DNA from: Solimonas sp.
GTDB lineage: Bacteria > Pseudomonadota > Gammaproteobacteria > Nevskiales > Nevskiaceae
Direction of reading: 5' to 3'
Assembly: GCA_030149365.1 (NCBI GenBank)
Contig: JASBRP010000004.1
Span: 186,001 to 250,000, forward strand
Length of the DNA stretch: 64,000 nt
Positions 16,480 through 27,158 of this stretch are shown piece after piece (the first letter of the stretch is position 1; the number at the start of each line of letters is the position of its first letter). The position numbers and the translations under genes were made by a program. The notes beneath the pieces were generated by a model, which worked only from the letters and a program-made list of their open reading frames with translations, did not search any database and was not told the origin of the DNA.

Positions 16480-18975
16480 ATGCCGACCAGAATCCTTTCC
16501 AGGGCGATGCTGCTGCTCGCCTGCGCCATCGCGCCGCTGGCCACCCAGGCCGCGGAGTTCAATTTCAACATCGGCGATACCGCATTCAGTGCGGTGCTGA
16601 ACAATACCGTCACGCTGGGTGCGTCCTGGCGTATCGAGGAGCGCTCCGACGATCTCGTTGGCAAGTCCAACCTCAATCCGGACCTCTGCAGTGGCGCCTA
16701 TCAGTCTTGCCAGGGCGTGCACCGAGCGCAGACCCATCCCTCGGAGCGACTGGCCGGGGCTCCTGGCATGGCGTCGATGAACTTCGACGACGGCAACCTC
16801 AACTACGACAAGGGCGACATCACCCAGGCGCCGCTCAAGCTGTCGCAGGACCTGAACATCAAGTTCGGCAACTACGGATTCTTCTTCCGCGGCATGGGCA
16901 TCTACGATGACCTCAACTACCGTGGCTTCAAGGAGACCTACCCCAACAAGATCACCGCGGAGAACGCCGGCCAGGTTGGCATCACCGGCGATGCCGGTGT
17001 CGGCAACCGCTACTTCGCCCGCAGCTACGGCCCGGGCGCCCGGGTGCGCTCGGAGCGCGACGAGGCCGAGGCGCGCGAGATCGGCATGCGCTACGACCTG
17101 CTCGACGCCAACTTCTACGGCGTCGTGCCCTATCTCGATGGCGAGCGGGAGCTGATCTTCCGTGTCGGTCGCCAGACCGTGAACTGGGGCCAGAGCACGG
17201 TGGCGGTCATCAACAGCGTCAACCAGGCGCAGCCGGTCAATGCCAACAGCCTGTACCGCCTCGGCTTCGGTCTGCTGGAGGAACTGTTCGTGCCGGTGGG
17301 CATGATTCGCGCCAGCACCGAGATCGCCGGCGGCGTCAGCATCGAGGGCTACTACCAGTTCGAATGGCAGCCGATCGAGATTCCGACGCCCGGTAGCTTC
17401 ATGTCCTTCGTCGACATCGGCACCGACAACCTGCGCGGCTCGGTGAATGCCGCCTTCGGCGGCTCGGCCGATGATCCCGACCATGTCGGCTTCCAGCTCA
17501 ACAGCCCGCTGGCGCTGATCACGCCGACCACGCTGACCCTGGACCGCGACAAGGACCGCGAGGCCCGTGACCAGGGACAGTTCGGCGTCTCGCTGAAGTA
17601 CTACGCCGACTGGCTCAACGACGGTACCGAGTTGGGCCTGTACTTCATGAACTATCACTCGAAGCTGCCCTACGTCAGCTTCTACTCCACCGATGCCAGC
17701 TGCGCACGCCGCGAAGGCAACGCGATGGGTGTCGATGCCACCAATACGCTGCAGTTCCTGGAGGCCTGCCCGAACCTGCCGGTTTCGAATCCGAGGGCTT
17801 CGATCCCGGTTCTTGGCGACATCGTGGCGCTGGCAGGGCAGCGTCCCGGCATCCTGGGCGAGCTCGGCCTGGGGCTTGACGTAGTCACGGCTGCGAACGG
17901 ATTGGCCAGCCTGCTGTTCCCTCGCCAGGGTCCGCAGAGCGATGCCGTGCCGCTGGATACCGCCCGGATCCAGCTCGAATATCCGGAAGACCTGCAGATG
18001 TACGGCTTCAGCTTCACCACCACGGCCGGCGACCTGTCATTCCAGGGCGAGGTGTCGTACCGTCCCAACGTACCGCTGCAGGTGGCGCTGATCGACCTGG
18101 CCTTTGCCTCCTTTGGTCCGACGCTGACGCGCTGTCATGACGCTTCGCTGGGCTGCGCGGGCGCCAGCGCCGGTATCGGCTTCAACGAGGCGGGCCAGTA
18201 CGTCATCTACGACCAGAACAACTTCGTCGATGCCAGCGGCAACAATCCCTACCCGGACGCGGTCAACCTGATCGTCGGTGCGGCGCCGGGCTCGGCCCGT
18301 TCGTTCCCCAACTTCATCATCCCGTACCGTGGCGGCGTGATCGGCGAAAACGATCCGAACAGCTACATCCAGGGCTGGGTTCCGGGCAAGGTGGCGCAGT
18401 ACAACATCGGCGCCACGCAGGTGCTCGGTGCCTCGGAGAACTGGATCGGCGCAGACCAGGTGATCCTGCTCTACGAACTGGCGGCGACGCACGTGCTGAA
18501 CATGCCCGACTTCGACCGCCTGCAGATCGAGGGGCCGATGACGGCCACCACGCACGCCAGCGCCGGCGCCAACGGCAGCGGTGCCGACGGCTCGCAACTG
18601 GCCTGCTCGACCAATCCGTCCTGCTCGGTCGGTCCGGATGGCCTGCGCTTCAATCCCTTCCAGGCTCCGCGCAGCGCCTTCGCCGACGCCTTCTCCTGGG
18701 GCTACCGCGTGGTTGGCCGCATCAGCTACGAGTCGGTGCTGCCCGGCATCAGCGTGCAGCCGCTGTTCATCTGGCAGCAGGACATCCAGGGCAACTCGCC
18801 GGGCCCGGCGGGCAACTTCGTGGAAGGCCGCAAGTCGCTGAACTTCCTGCTGGAGACCCGCTACGAGAAGTCGATGGCGTTCACCATCGCTTACAACACC
18901 TTCTTCGGCGGCGGCAAGAACAACCTCTATGCCGATCGCGACAACCTCGGCTTCTTCGTCAAGTACCAGTTCTAA
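16480..18975 (+). CDS. DUF1302 family outer-membrane protein
   Basis: 831 residues from ATG 16480 (AGGAG at about -10). A signal peptide of some 22 residues ends at TQAAEF. The body shows alternating amphipathic strands, many Asn/Gly/Tyr turns, and ends in KYQF, a terminal aromatic residue expected of a beta-barrel. Motifs such as RVGRQTVNWGQS and the terminal FFGG...DRDNLGFFVKYQF are typical of DUF1302. It is probably a large pore that passes hydrophobic substrates, working with the DUF1329 and YCF48-like partners on either side. Confidence 0.9.
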   Translation: MPTRILSRAMLLLACAIAPLATQAAEFNFNIGDTAFSAVLNNTVTLGASWRIEERSDDLVGKSNLNPDLCSGAYQSCQGVHRAQTHPSERLAGAPGMASMNFDDGNLNYDKGDITQAPLKLSQDLNIKFGNYGFFFRGMGIYDDLNYRGFKETYPNKITAENAGQVGITGDAGVGNRYFARSYGPGARVRSERDEAEAREIGMRYDLLDANFYGVVPYLDGERELIFRVGRQTVNWGQSTVAVINSVNQAQPVNANSLYRLGFGLLEELFVPVGMIRASTEIAGGVSIEGYYQFEWQPIEIPTPGSFMSFVDIGTDNLRGSVNAAFGGSADDPDHVGFQLNSPLALITPTTLTLDRDKDREARDQGQFGVSLKYYADWLNDGTELGLYFMNYHSKLPYVSFYSTDASCARREGNAMGVDATNTLQFLEACPNLPVSNPRASIPVLGDIVALAGQRPGILGELGLGLDVVTAANGLASLLFPRQGPQSDAVPLDTARIQLEYPEDLQMYGFSFTTTAGDLSFQGEVSYRPNVPLQVALIDLAFASFGPTLTRCHDASLGCAGASAGIGFNEAGQYVIYDQNNFVDASGNNPYPDAVNLIVGAAPGSARSFPNFIIPYRGGVIGENDPNSYIQGWVPGKVAQYNIGATQVLGASENWIGADQVILLYELAATHVLNMPDFDRLQIEGPMTATTHASAGANGSGADGSQLACSTNPSCSVGPDGLRFNPFQAPRSAFADAFSWGYRVVGRISYESVLPGISVQPLFIWQQDIQGNSPGPAGNFVEGRKSLNFLLETRYEKSMAFTIAYNTFFGGGKNNLYADRDNLGFFVKYQF

Positions 18976-18985
18976 AGGAACGACC

Positions 18986-19972
18986 ATGTTTCGTCCGATC
19001 CCTGTAGCGGCCGTGCTGGCCGCACTGCTCGCCACCACGCCGGCCTACTCCGCGGAGGCGCCCAAGCCGCGCGCGGCCGAGATGGCGCCGATGTCGGAGC
19101 GCAGCCTGCTGACACGTGTCGTGCCGGCAGGCTCTGCCCTGGTTGCCGTCGGTGCCCGCGGCCACGTCCTGCGCTCCGAGGACGGCACCGCCTGGAGCCA
19201 GGTGGCGGCCCCGGTGGATGTCCTGCTGACGTCGGTGTTCTTCGCCGACGCCCGCAACGGCTGGGCGGTGGGCCATGACGCCAGCATCCTGCACAGCGCC
19301 GACGGCGGCCGCAGCTGGAAGCTGCAGAACTTCCAGCCCGAGCTGAACCTGGCGCTGCTGGACGTGCTGTTCCTCGACGCCCAGCACGGCCTGGCGGTGG
19401 GCGCCTACGGCCTGATGCTGGAAACCCGTGACGGCGGCGCTCGCTGGACGCGGCTGGATTCGCCGCTGACGCAGGAGGGCCTGCATTTCAATGCCCTGAC
19501 GCGGCTCGGTGACGGCTCGCTGCTGGTGGTGGGCGAGGAGGGCATGATGGCTCTGTCGCGCGATGCCGGCGCTACCTGGGAGCGCCTGGCCTCGCCCTAC
19601 GAGAGCTCGCTGTTCGCGGTGCTGGCGTCGGGCCCGACGGGGGCTCTGGTCGCCGGCCTGCGCGGCAACGCCTACCGCAGCGACGACGTTGCGGCCGGCG
19701 GCTGGCAGCGCGTGGATACCGGCAGCGTGCAGTCGGTGTTCGGCCTGGCGCCGATGCCCGGCGGCAGCGTTGGCATGGCCGGCCTCAATGGCTTTCTCGA
19801 GGTGGTGGACAGCGCGGGTCGCATCCAGCCGCAGGAGTGGCACCGGGCCGGGTCGCCGACGGTCACGGCCGGGCATGAGCTGGGGGCCTTCAGCCACCTG
19901 CTGGCCTGGCGTGGCGACCTGCTGACGGTGGGCGACAGCGGGGTCCAGCGCTGGTCATCCGGCGGGCCCTGA
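18986..19972 (+). CDS. YCF48/BNR-repeat secreted beta-propeller protein
   Basis: 328 residues from ATG 18986 (AAAGGAA just upstream). A signal peptide ends at TPAYSAEA. At least five repeats of a G.xGxxxxSxDGGxxW type (for example ILHSADGGRSW, MLETRDGGARW, MALSRDAGATW) indicate a YCF48-like propeller. In this operon type the propeller protein accompanies DUF1302/DUF1329/RND genes and is probably an assembly or docking factor. It starts 10 bases after the DUF1302 stop, so it is the operon's last gene. Confidence 0.85.
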   Translation: MFRPIPVAAVLAALLATTPAYSAEAPKPRAAEMAPMSERSLLTRVVPAGSALVAVGARGHVLRSEDGTAWSQVAAPVDVLLTSVFFADARNGWAVGHDASILHSADGGRSWKLQNFQPELNLALLDVLFLDAQHGLAVGAYGLMLETRDGGARWTRLDSPLTQEGLHFNALTRLGDGSLLVVGEEGMMALSRDAGATWERLASPYESSLFAVLASGPTGALVAGLRGNAYRSDDVAAGGWQRVDTGSVQSVFGLAPMPGGSVGMAGLNGFLEVVDSAGRIQPQEWHRAGSPTVTAGHELGAFSHLLAWRGDLLTVGDSGVQRWSSGGP

Positions 19973-19982
19973 GGCGCCGGCT

Positions 19983-19997
19983 TTACCCCAGGGGTAA
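19983..19997. promoter_or_regulatory. Perfect 15-bp palindrome TTACCCC-A-GGGGTAA upstream of XRE gene
   Basis: Starts 10 bases after the YCF48 stop and ends 96 bases before the XRE start. A near copy occurs at 9803-9817 upstream of the hydrolase operon. A candidate autoregulatory operator. A second hairpin (CGCGGGCA/TGCCCGCG, 20010-20033) follows. Confidence 0.5.
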
Positions 19998-20093
19998 TTG
20001 AATGGCCGCCGCGGGCAATGGAAACTGCCCGCGAACCGAAATACTGCAGGAGGCAAGTGCCGCCCCGCCCGTCGGGGCCGCCGGAGACCGTTC

Positions 20094-20918
20094 ATGGCCG
20101 GAGATCTCGCCGATGTCATCGCTTTTCCCCACCTGCTTCGGGACTGCCGCCGCGGGCGCCGCCTGTCGCAGCTCGATCTCGCCGTGGAGGCGGAGGTCTC
20201 GCAGCGGCACCTGAGCTTTCTCGAGTCGGGGCGGGCCAAGCCCAGCCGCGACATGGTGCTGCAACTGGCCCAGGCCCTGGACCTGCCGCTGCGTGAGCGC
20301 AACCGCCTGCTGCAGGCGGCGGGCTACGCCGGCCTGTTTCCGCAGCGCAAGCTCGAGACCGGCGACATGGGGCCGGTGCGGCAGGCGCTGGAGCGCCTGC
20401 TGAAGCATCACGAGCCCTATCCGGCGGTAGTGGTGGACCGGGCCTGGAACCTGTTCATGGCCAATGACGCGGTGACCCGCGTGTTCGGCCTGCTCGGCAA
20501 CCTCGACGATATCTACGCCCGCGTCTGCGGTGACGGCCCGCGCAACGTCCTGAAGCTGACCCTGCATCCGCAGGGCCTGCAGCCCTATATCGCCAACTTC
20601 GCCGAGGTGGCCGCGCCGCTGCTGGCGCGCACCGCGCGCGAGGCGCTGGAGCACCCGGAGGTGCAGGCGGTGCTGGACGAGGTGCTGACCTACCCGGGTA
20701 TCCCCTCGCGCTGGCGCGTGCAGGAGGTGCATCCGCTGCCGCTGCCGGTGCTGCCCACCGATTTCCGTGTCGGCCCGGTGAGCCTGAAGCTGTTCTCCAT
20801 GCTGACCACCTTCGGCACGCCGCAGGACATCACCACCGATGAGCTGCGCGTGGAAAGCTTCTATCCCGCCGATGCGGGGAGTGAAGCGCTGCTGCGGCAG
20901 TTCGGGGGGCAGGCCTAG
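20094..20918 (+). CDS. XRE-type regulator with MmyB-like ligand-binding domain
   Basis: 274 residues from ATG 20094; the longer open frame to 19998 runs through the palindromes and has arginine-rich, non-conserved translation. Helix-turn-helix at about residues 10-65 (LSQLDLAVEAEVSQRHLSFLESGRAKPS), then an MmyB-like LBD containing PAVVVDRAWNLFMANDA and the terminal FGTPQDITTDELRVESFYPAD block. Proteins of this type often regulate divergent or neighbouring oxidoreductases and may bind fatty acids. It stands alone between the YCF48 and DUF4124 genes. Confidence 0.88.
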   Translation: MAGDLADVIAFPHLLRDCRRGRRLSQLDLAVEAEVSQRHLSFLESGRAKPSRDMVLQLAQALDLPLRERNRLLQAAGYAGLFPQRKLETGDMGPVRQALERLLKHHEPYPAVVVDRAWNLFMANDAVTRVFGLLGNLDDIYARVCGDGPRNVLKLTLHPQGLQPYIANFAEVAAPLLARTAREALEHPEVQAVLDEVLTYPGIPSRWRVQEVHPLPLPVLPTDFRVGPVSLKLFSMLTTFGTPQDITTDELRVESFYPADAGSEALLRQFGGQA

Positions 20919-20950
20919 ACCTGCCCGTCCCCCGGCGCTACCCTCGGGCC

Positions 20951-21517
20951 ATGCGCAAACTGGCCCTCCTGATCGTCCTGGCCCTGCCGCTGCCGCTGGC
21001 GGCGCAGGTCTACAAGTTCACCGACGAAAAGGGCGTGGTGCACTACACCGACAAGCCGCCCAGCAAGGGGGCGAAGCCGGCCAACCTGCCGCCGCTGCAT
21101 ACCTACAAGCCCCTGGCCGGCCCGGAGAACTCGGAGGGCGGTAGCGCCCCATCGGCAGACACGGCCAAGCCGGCGGCGGCGGCCGGCGGGTTCGAGCTGC
21201 GGATCGTCTCGCCGGTGCAGAACCAGACCAACCGGGACGCCAGCGGCAACCTGGCGGTGTCGGTGGAGGTCTCGCCGGGAATCCCCGATGGCTACCAGCT
21301 GGTCTACTACGTCAACGGCGCGGCCAATGGCGAGCCGACCGTCAGCACCAGTACCACCCTCAGTGGTGTGGAGCGGGGCGAGCACAGCATCTCGGTCAGC
21401 TTGCAGGACCCCGATGGGGTCGAGGTGGCTCGCTCCGCCGCCGTGACCGTGTTCCTGCGCCAGCCGACGGTGAAGAACCCGGTGGGCACTCGCCCACCCC
21501 GTCCTGCACCACGTTGA
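20951..21517 (+). CDS. DUF4124 domain secreted protein
   Basis: 188 residues. A signal peptide of about 19 residues (MRKLALLIVLALPLPLAAQ) is followed immediately by the DUF4124 motif VYKFTDEKGVVHYTDKPP, then an Ala/Pro linker and an Ig-like C-terminal domain (residues about 82-170). Genes of this type commonly precede glnL/glnG in gammaproteobacteria, as here. The function is unknown. Confidence 0.85.
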   Translation: MRKLALLIVLALPLPLAAQVYKFTDEKGVVHYTDKPPSKGAKPANLPPLHTYKPLAGPENSEGGSAPSADTAKPAAAAGGFELRIVSPVQNQTNRDASGNLAVSVEVSPGIPDGYQLVYYVNGAANGEPTVSTSTTLSGVERGEHSISVSLQDPDGVEVARSAAVTVFLRQPTVKNPVGTRPPRPAPR

Positions 21518-21534
21518 TGCACTAAATTGGTGCA
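21518..21534. promoter_or_regulatory. NtrC-binding site upstream of ntrB
   Basis: TGCACT-N5-GGTGCA matches the NtrC consensus TGCACC-N5-GGTGCA with one mismatch. It starts directly after the DUF4124 stop codon and ends 66 bases before ntrB. I see no -24/-12 sigma-54 element between, so the site may repress a sigma-70 promoter, as at E. coli glnL. Confidence 0.75.
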
Positions 21535-21600
21535 AATCACCCCGGACTGCGCTAGTCTGGGGCTGCTGCCTTTTGGCGCGACTCTTGCTGTATCCCGCGC

Positions 21601-22671
21601 ATGAAATTCATTCCCCGCAGCTCCTCGGTCCGGCCGGAAGACGTGTTGGACGGTCTGACGACCGCCGTCATCGGCCTGGACGAACAGCTCTGCGTCACCT
21701 CGCTGAACTCGGCTTGTGAAAACCTGTTCGGTATTTCCCGCAAGCACGCTATTGGTGCGCCGCTGGCCGAGGCCATTCCCCACCTGGCGCCGCATGAGCT
21801 GAGGCTGCGCCGCTCGCTGGACAACGCCACCGGCTTCATCGAGCGCGAGTTGCGGTTGCAGCGCGTCGGCGACGCGGCGGTCACCGTGGACTGCACCGTC
21901 ACCCCCTTCATCCTGGGCCGCAAGCCGGGCCTGCTGATGGAAGTGCAGGCCCTGGATCGCCACCTGCGCATCTCCCGCGACGAACTGCTGTTGGCCCAGC
22001 ACCAGGCCAGCCGCGAGCTGATCCGTGGCATGGCCCACGAGATCAAGAACCCCCTGGGCGGCATCCGTGGCGCCGCCCAGCTGCTGGAGCGCGAATTCCC
22101 GGACTCCGAGCACCGCGAGTACACCCGCGTGATCATCCGCGAGGTGGACCGCCTGCAGAACCTGGTCAACCGCATGCTGGGACCCAACCGCGCCCCGCAG
22201 AAGAACTGGCTCAACATCCACGAGGTGCTCGAGCACGTGCGCCAGCTGGTGCAGGCCGAGTCCTCCGGCGACATCGCCTTCCTGCGCGACTACGACCCCA
22301 GCATTCCCGAGATCAGCGCCGACCGCGAGCAGATGATCCAGGCGGTGCTGAACATCGTTCGCAACGCCATGCAGGCGATCGGCGGCGAAGGCACCGTGAC
22401 CCTGCGCTCGCGCACCCGCCGCCAGTTCACCATCGCCACCATCCGCCACAAGCTGGTCGTGCAGATCGACATCGAGGATGACGGCCCCGGTATCGAGCCG
22501 GCGATGCTGGAAAAGATTTTCTACCCGATGATCACCACGCGGGCCGAGGGCACCGGACTTGGCCTGCCGATTGCTCAGTATTTGATTCATTCGCATGGTG
22601 GCCTGGTCGAATGCAAGAGCCGGCCAGGCTGCACCGTGTTCTCCTTGTACCTACCCCTGGAATCGACATGA
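21601..22671 (+). CDS. glnL: Nitrogen regulation sensor histidine kinase NtrB (GlnL)
   Basis: 356 residues. An N-terminal PAS domain (about 15-115), a phosphoacceptor His146 in MAHEIKNPLGG, an N box (IVRNAMQAI) and G boxes (DDGPGIE, GTGLGLPIAQ) match NtrB. No membrane segment, as expected for the cytosolic kinase. It phosphorylates NtrC under nitrogen limitation and is controlled by PII, which is not in the window. ntrC follows after 76 bases. Confidence 0.95.
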   Translation: MKFIPRSSSVRPEDVLDGLTTAVIGLDEQLCVTSLNSACENLFGISRKHAIGAPLAEAIPHLAPHELRLRRSLDNATGFIERELRLQRVGDAAVTVDCTVTPFILGRKPGLLMEVQALDRHLRISRDELLLAQHQASRELIRGMAHEIKNPLGGIRGAAQLLEREFPDSEHREYTRVIIREVDRLQNLVNRMLGPNRAPQKNWLNIHEVLEHVRQLVQAESSGDIAFLRDYDPSIPEISADREQMIQAVLNIVRNAMQAIGGEGTVTLRSRTRRQFTIATIRHKLVVQIDIEDDGPGIEPAMLEKIFYPMITTRAEGTGLGLPIAQYLIHSHGGLVECKSRPGCTVFSLYLPLEST

Positions 22672-22747
22672 CCGCCCCATTTCCCCGGGCTTTGCTGGAC
22701 GAAGGATCGACCGGCAGCCACCAACCGCAGGTTCGTGGAGTGTCGCC

Positions 22748-24277
<1,530 letters not shown>

Positions 24278-24313
24278 TGCTCCGCGCCATTCGTCTTCAT
24301 GACCCGTTCTGTA

Positions 24314-24377
24314 GTGGGAGCGGCTTCAGCCGCGATCGTCGTTCTACGATGAAGATCGCTGCTGAAGCCGCTCCCAC
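24314..24377. repeat. REP palindrome (GTGGGAGCGGCTTCAGC type)
   Basis: Arms at 24314-24337 and 24354-24377 pair over about 23 bases around a 16-base centre. The core is the GTGGGAGCGGCTTC..GCCGCGA motif familiar from pseudomonad REPs. It lies between the convergent ntrC and LuxR-type response-regulator genes. A half copy (TGTAGTGGGGGCGG...) occurs at about 25369-25394 across the stop codon of the hybrid kinase. Confidence 0.8.
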
Positions 24378-24394
24378 AACGGATCGGTGAACCG

Positions 24395-24985
24395 CTACAC
24401 CACCGGCGCCTTCTGCTGCCGCAGTACCAGCTCCAGCCGGTTGCGCACGCCGAAGATCGTCAGGATTGCGGTGACGTGTTCCTTCACCGTGTACTCGCTG
24501 ATGCCCAGGGTGCGGGCGATCTGCTTGTTGGAGAAGCCGCCGAGCAGGGCCTCGTAGATGTGCCGCTGGCGTTCGGTCAGCGCTTCCTGCGGCGGCGCGC
24601 GCAGGCCGATCATCTCTTCGGAATCCACGAACACCTTCTCGCCCTCCTGGATGCGGCGGAAGCCGTCCAGCAGGTGGTCGATGTCGGCGTTCTTCAGCAG
24701 CAGGCCGCAGACGCCACGGCGGCGTGCGAGGTCCACCGCCTCCGGCTCCGGCGCGGCGGAGATCAGGATCACCCGCGACAGGCGTGGGGCCAGCCGCTCC
24801 AGCGACTCCTCGAAGCGCATGCCTGGCAGGTGCATGTCCAGGAACAGGTAATCCCAGCGGCCGTTCTGGGCCTCGGCGTCGAGCTGATGCAGCGTGTCGA
24901 TACGCGCCTGCGGATAGCAGGCCTGCAGCAGGCTGCGCAGACCGGCGCAGGTCATGGGGTGATCGTCGACGATCAGTAGGCGCAT
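24395..24985 (-). CDS. LuxR/NarL-type response regulator
   Basis: 196 residues. Receiver domain with acidic pocket DD7-8, phosphoacceptor Asp50 in FLDMHLPG and Lys98; C-terminal LuxR HTH at about 134-190 (ALTERQRHIYEALLGGFSNKQIARTLGISEYTVKEHV). It lies 3' of a small unknown gene and the hybrid kinase at 25386, all on the minus strand, so it is probably that kinase's partner. Targets are unknown. Confidence 0.88.
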   Translation of the reverse strand: MRLLIVDDHPMTCAGLRSLLQACYPQARIDTLHQLDAEAQNGRWDYLFLDMHLPGMRFEESLERLAPRLSRVILISAAPEPEAVDLARRRGVCGLLLKNADIDHLLDGFRRIQEGEKVFVDSEEMIGLRAPPQEALTERQRHIYEALLGGFSNKQIARTLGISEYTVKEHVTAILTIFGVRNRLELVLRQQKAPVV

Positions 24986-24994
24986 GGTTCGAGA

Positions 24995-25300
24995 CTACAG
25001 CAGGCCGGCGGCGCGCAGCGCGTCGTCGATGGAAAAGCAGCAATTGGCAAAGACGATCCGTCGTCCACGGCACAGGCCGACGCTGCGATAGCGGCCGGTG
25101 TCGATGCGCTCCAGCTGCAGGACCGGTGAGCCGTCCTCGGCGTGGATGCGGAACAGCGCCGGCGCGCCGGGCGGTATTTCCCCGTGGTGCCAGAAGCTGC
25201 GGAATACGGCCGGCAGTCGCTCCCGCACCCGCTCGAACGCCGCCTGGAGCTCGGCAGTCTCGTCGCGGGTGTAGCCAGTGAAGGGGGAGCCATCGGCCAT
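24995..25300 (-). CDS. Small protein of unknown function between kinase and response regulator
   Basis: 101 residues, soluble, with a GY/WHHGEIPPG/RIHAEDG pattern and a Cys-Cys pair in ANCCFS near the C-terminus. The gap to the response regulator is 9 bases. There is no clear ribosome-binding site before ATG 25300. I do not recognise a family; similar small proteins encoded beside response regulators exist. Its position suggests a signalling accessory, but this is a guess. Confidence 0.55.
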   Translation of the reverse strand: MADGSPFTGYTRDETAELQAAFERVRERLPAVFRSFWHHGEIPPGAPALFRIHAEDGSPVLQLERIDTGRYRSVGLCRGRRIVFANCCFSIDDALRAAGLL

Positions 25301-25385
25301 CGGTGGGCAAGCCTGGAGCGGAAGGGCTGCGCCATTAGACCCGCCGTGATGGACGGCGAGTACCCCTCTGTAGTGGGGGCGGCGT

Positions 25386-27158
25386 TCACGGCGCCATGCC
25401 GGCCAGGGTGCGCAGCAGCAGGTCCGGGGCTACCGGCTTGGTCAGCAGCAGCAGGCCTTCCTGCTCGGCACGCTGGTGGGTCTCGGGCGCCAGTTCGCCG
25501 GACACCAGCAGGCCGCGCGCGTCGGGCCATTGCGCCAGCCAGTCGGTGAGCCAGTCGATGCCGTCGCGGCCGCCAGGCAGGCGCACGTCGCAGAGGATCA
25601 GGTCGGGCGCCAGCGTCTCCTCCACCTGCGCCGGATCGTTGCGGTGGCTGACGCGCAGGCCCCAATCGCCGGCCCAGGTGGCCAACGCGCTGGCCGCCAT
25701 CGGGTCGTCCTCCACCAGCAACAGGTGGCGCTCGCGCAGGCGCTGCAGCGGCGCGGCCTGGGGGCCGGACTCCTGCGGCGCCAGCCCGCGTGCGGGCAGG
25801 GCGATCAGCGCCGTGGCCGGCAGCAGCAGGGTGAAGCGACTCCCGCGGCCGGGCCACGAGCGCAGCAGCAGCCGCGCACCGAGCAGGTTGGACGCCTCCT
25901 GCACGATGCTCAGCCCCAGGCCGATGCCCTGGCTGCGGTCGCGGGTGGGGTTGTGCAACTGCACGTAAGGCTTGAATACCTCGGCCACCTGCTCGGCCGG
26001 GATGCCGATGCCCTGGTCCTGCACCGCCAGCTCCACCGAGCCACCGCGCCGCCGCGCCGTGAGCAGCACCGCGCGATCGGGCGCTGAGAACTTGATGGCA
26101 TTGTCGAGCAGGTTGTGCAGCACGCGGCCCAGCAGCACGGGGTCGGTATCCAGGGCGCGCTGCTGCAGGCGCCGGTCGATGCGCAGGCGCAGCCGGATGC
26201 CCTTGTAGCCGGCGATCTGCCGGTGCGCGGCGATGGCGCGCGGCAGCAGCTCCAGGAACGGGGTCGGCTGCAGGTTGAGGCGGTAGGCCCCGCCTTCCAG
26301 CTTGGACAGGTCCATCAGGCTGTTGAACTGGTCCGACAGCGCCTGGCCGGCCTCCAGCACGCGGTCCACCAGCTCGCGGCTTTCCTCTCCCGGCACGCGC
26401 ATGCGCAGCGCGTGGCTGGTCAGCATCAGCGCATGCAGCGGCTGCCGCAGGTCGTGGCTGGCAGCCGCCAAGAAGGCGGACTTCTCGCGGTTGGCCCGCT
26501 GCGCGCTCTCCACCGCTACGCGCTGTTCCTCGATCAGCCGGTCCTTCTCCTTCTCCAGCATCAGCGTGCGGGCATTGCCGTGATGGCGCAGCAGCACCGC
26601 CTGGATGATGGTGGCGTGGAAGAACACGAACATGATCGCCAGCTGCAGCCAGTTGTCGGCGAATGTCTGGCGCAGCGGTGGTAGCAGGAACAGCAGCGAG
26701 ACCAGCGAGGCCGAGAAGACATGTGCCAGGCCGAAGGACGCCATCGAGGAGGCCGACACGCTGACGCCCATGTAGATCATCACGATCATCAGGTTGTGGC
26801 CGGCCGGCTCCGGCACCAGCAGGAAACCCAGCGCGCCCCAGATGGCGCCCAGCATCACCCCGCCGTGCAGCAGCGCCAGCCACTCGCCCATGCGCAATTG
26901 CGCCAGCGGCAGCACCGGCGCGCGGAGCTGCTGGTAGTGGCGCCGCATGGCCAGGCCGATCATGCCGTTGGCGATGCTGATCGCCAGCCAGCCGAGCAGG
27001 AAGCCGTGGTCGTTGACGTCCCAGCACAGCCCGGCCACCACCGCCACCGCCAGCGGCGAGAGCCAGGGGCGCAGGCTGCCCCAGCCCAGCGCCAGCATCT
27101 CGGTGGCGAGCGGCGGTGGGTAGGCCTGGTAGTTGAACAGCGCAAAGGGCGGACGCAT
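25386..27158 (-). CDS. Hybrid sensor histidine kinase with C-terminal receiver
   Basis: 590 residues. About six N-terminal membrane helices (33-190), a coiled-coil-like stretch (200-225), a dimerisation domain with phosphoacceptor His235 in ASHDLRQPLHA, an ATPase domain (N box 346-356, DQGIGIP 381-387, GIGLGLSIV 411-419) and a receiver with Asp524 in LILCDVRLPGG. The SHDLRQPL variant of the H box is typical of hybrid kinases paired with LuxR regulators. The membrane sensor part has no recognisable ligand domain. Confidence 0.92.
   Translation of the reverse strand: MRPPFALFNYQAYPPPLATEMLALGWGSLRPWLSPLAVAVVAGLCWDVNDHGFLLGWLAISIANGMIGLAMRRHYQQLRAPVLPLAQLRMGEWLALLHGGVMLGAIWGALGFLLVPEPAGHNLMIVMIYMGVSVSASSMASFGLAHVFSASLVSLLFLLPPLRQTFADNWLQLAIMFVFFHATIIQAVLLRHHGNARTLMLEKEKDRLIEEQRVAVESAQRANREKSAFLAAASHDLRQPLHALMLTSHALRMRVPGEESRELVDRVLEAGQALSDQFNSLMDLSKLEGGAYRLNLQPTPFLELLPRAIAAHRQIAGYKGIRLRLRIDRRLQQRALDTDPVLLGRVLHNLLDNAIKFSAPDRAVLLTARRRGGSVELAVQDQGIGIPAEQVAEVFKPYVQLHNPTRDRSQGIGLGLSIVQEASNLLGARLLLRSWPGRGSRFTLLLPATALIALPARGLAPQESGPQAAPLQRLRERHLLLVEDDPMAASALATWAGDWGLRVSHRNDPAQVEETLAPDLILCDVRLPGGRDGIDWLTDWLAQWPDARGLLVSGELAPETHQRAEQEGLLLLTKPVAPDLLLRTLAGMAP

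Noticed and set aside
14760..16676. Minus-strand open frame of 638 codons
   Set aside because: Antisense to the DUF1329 gene and the end of the MMPL gene; no support.
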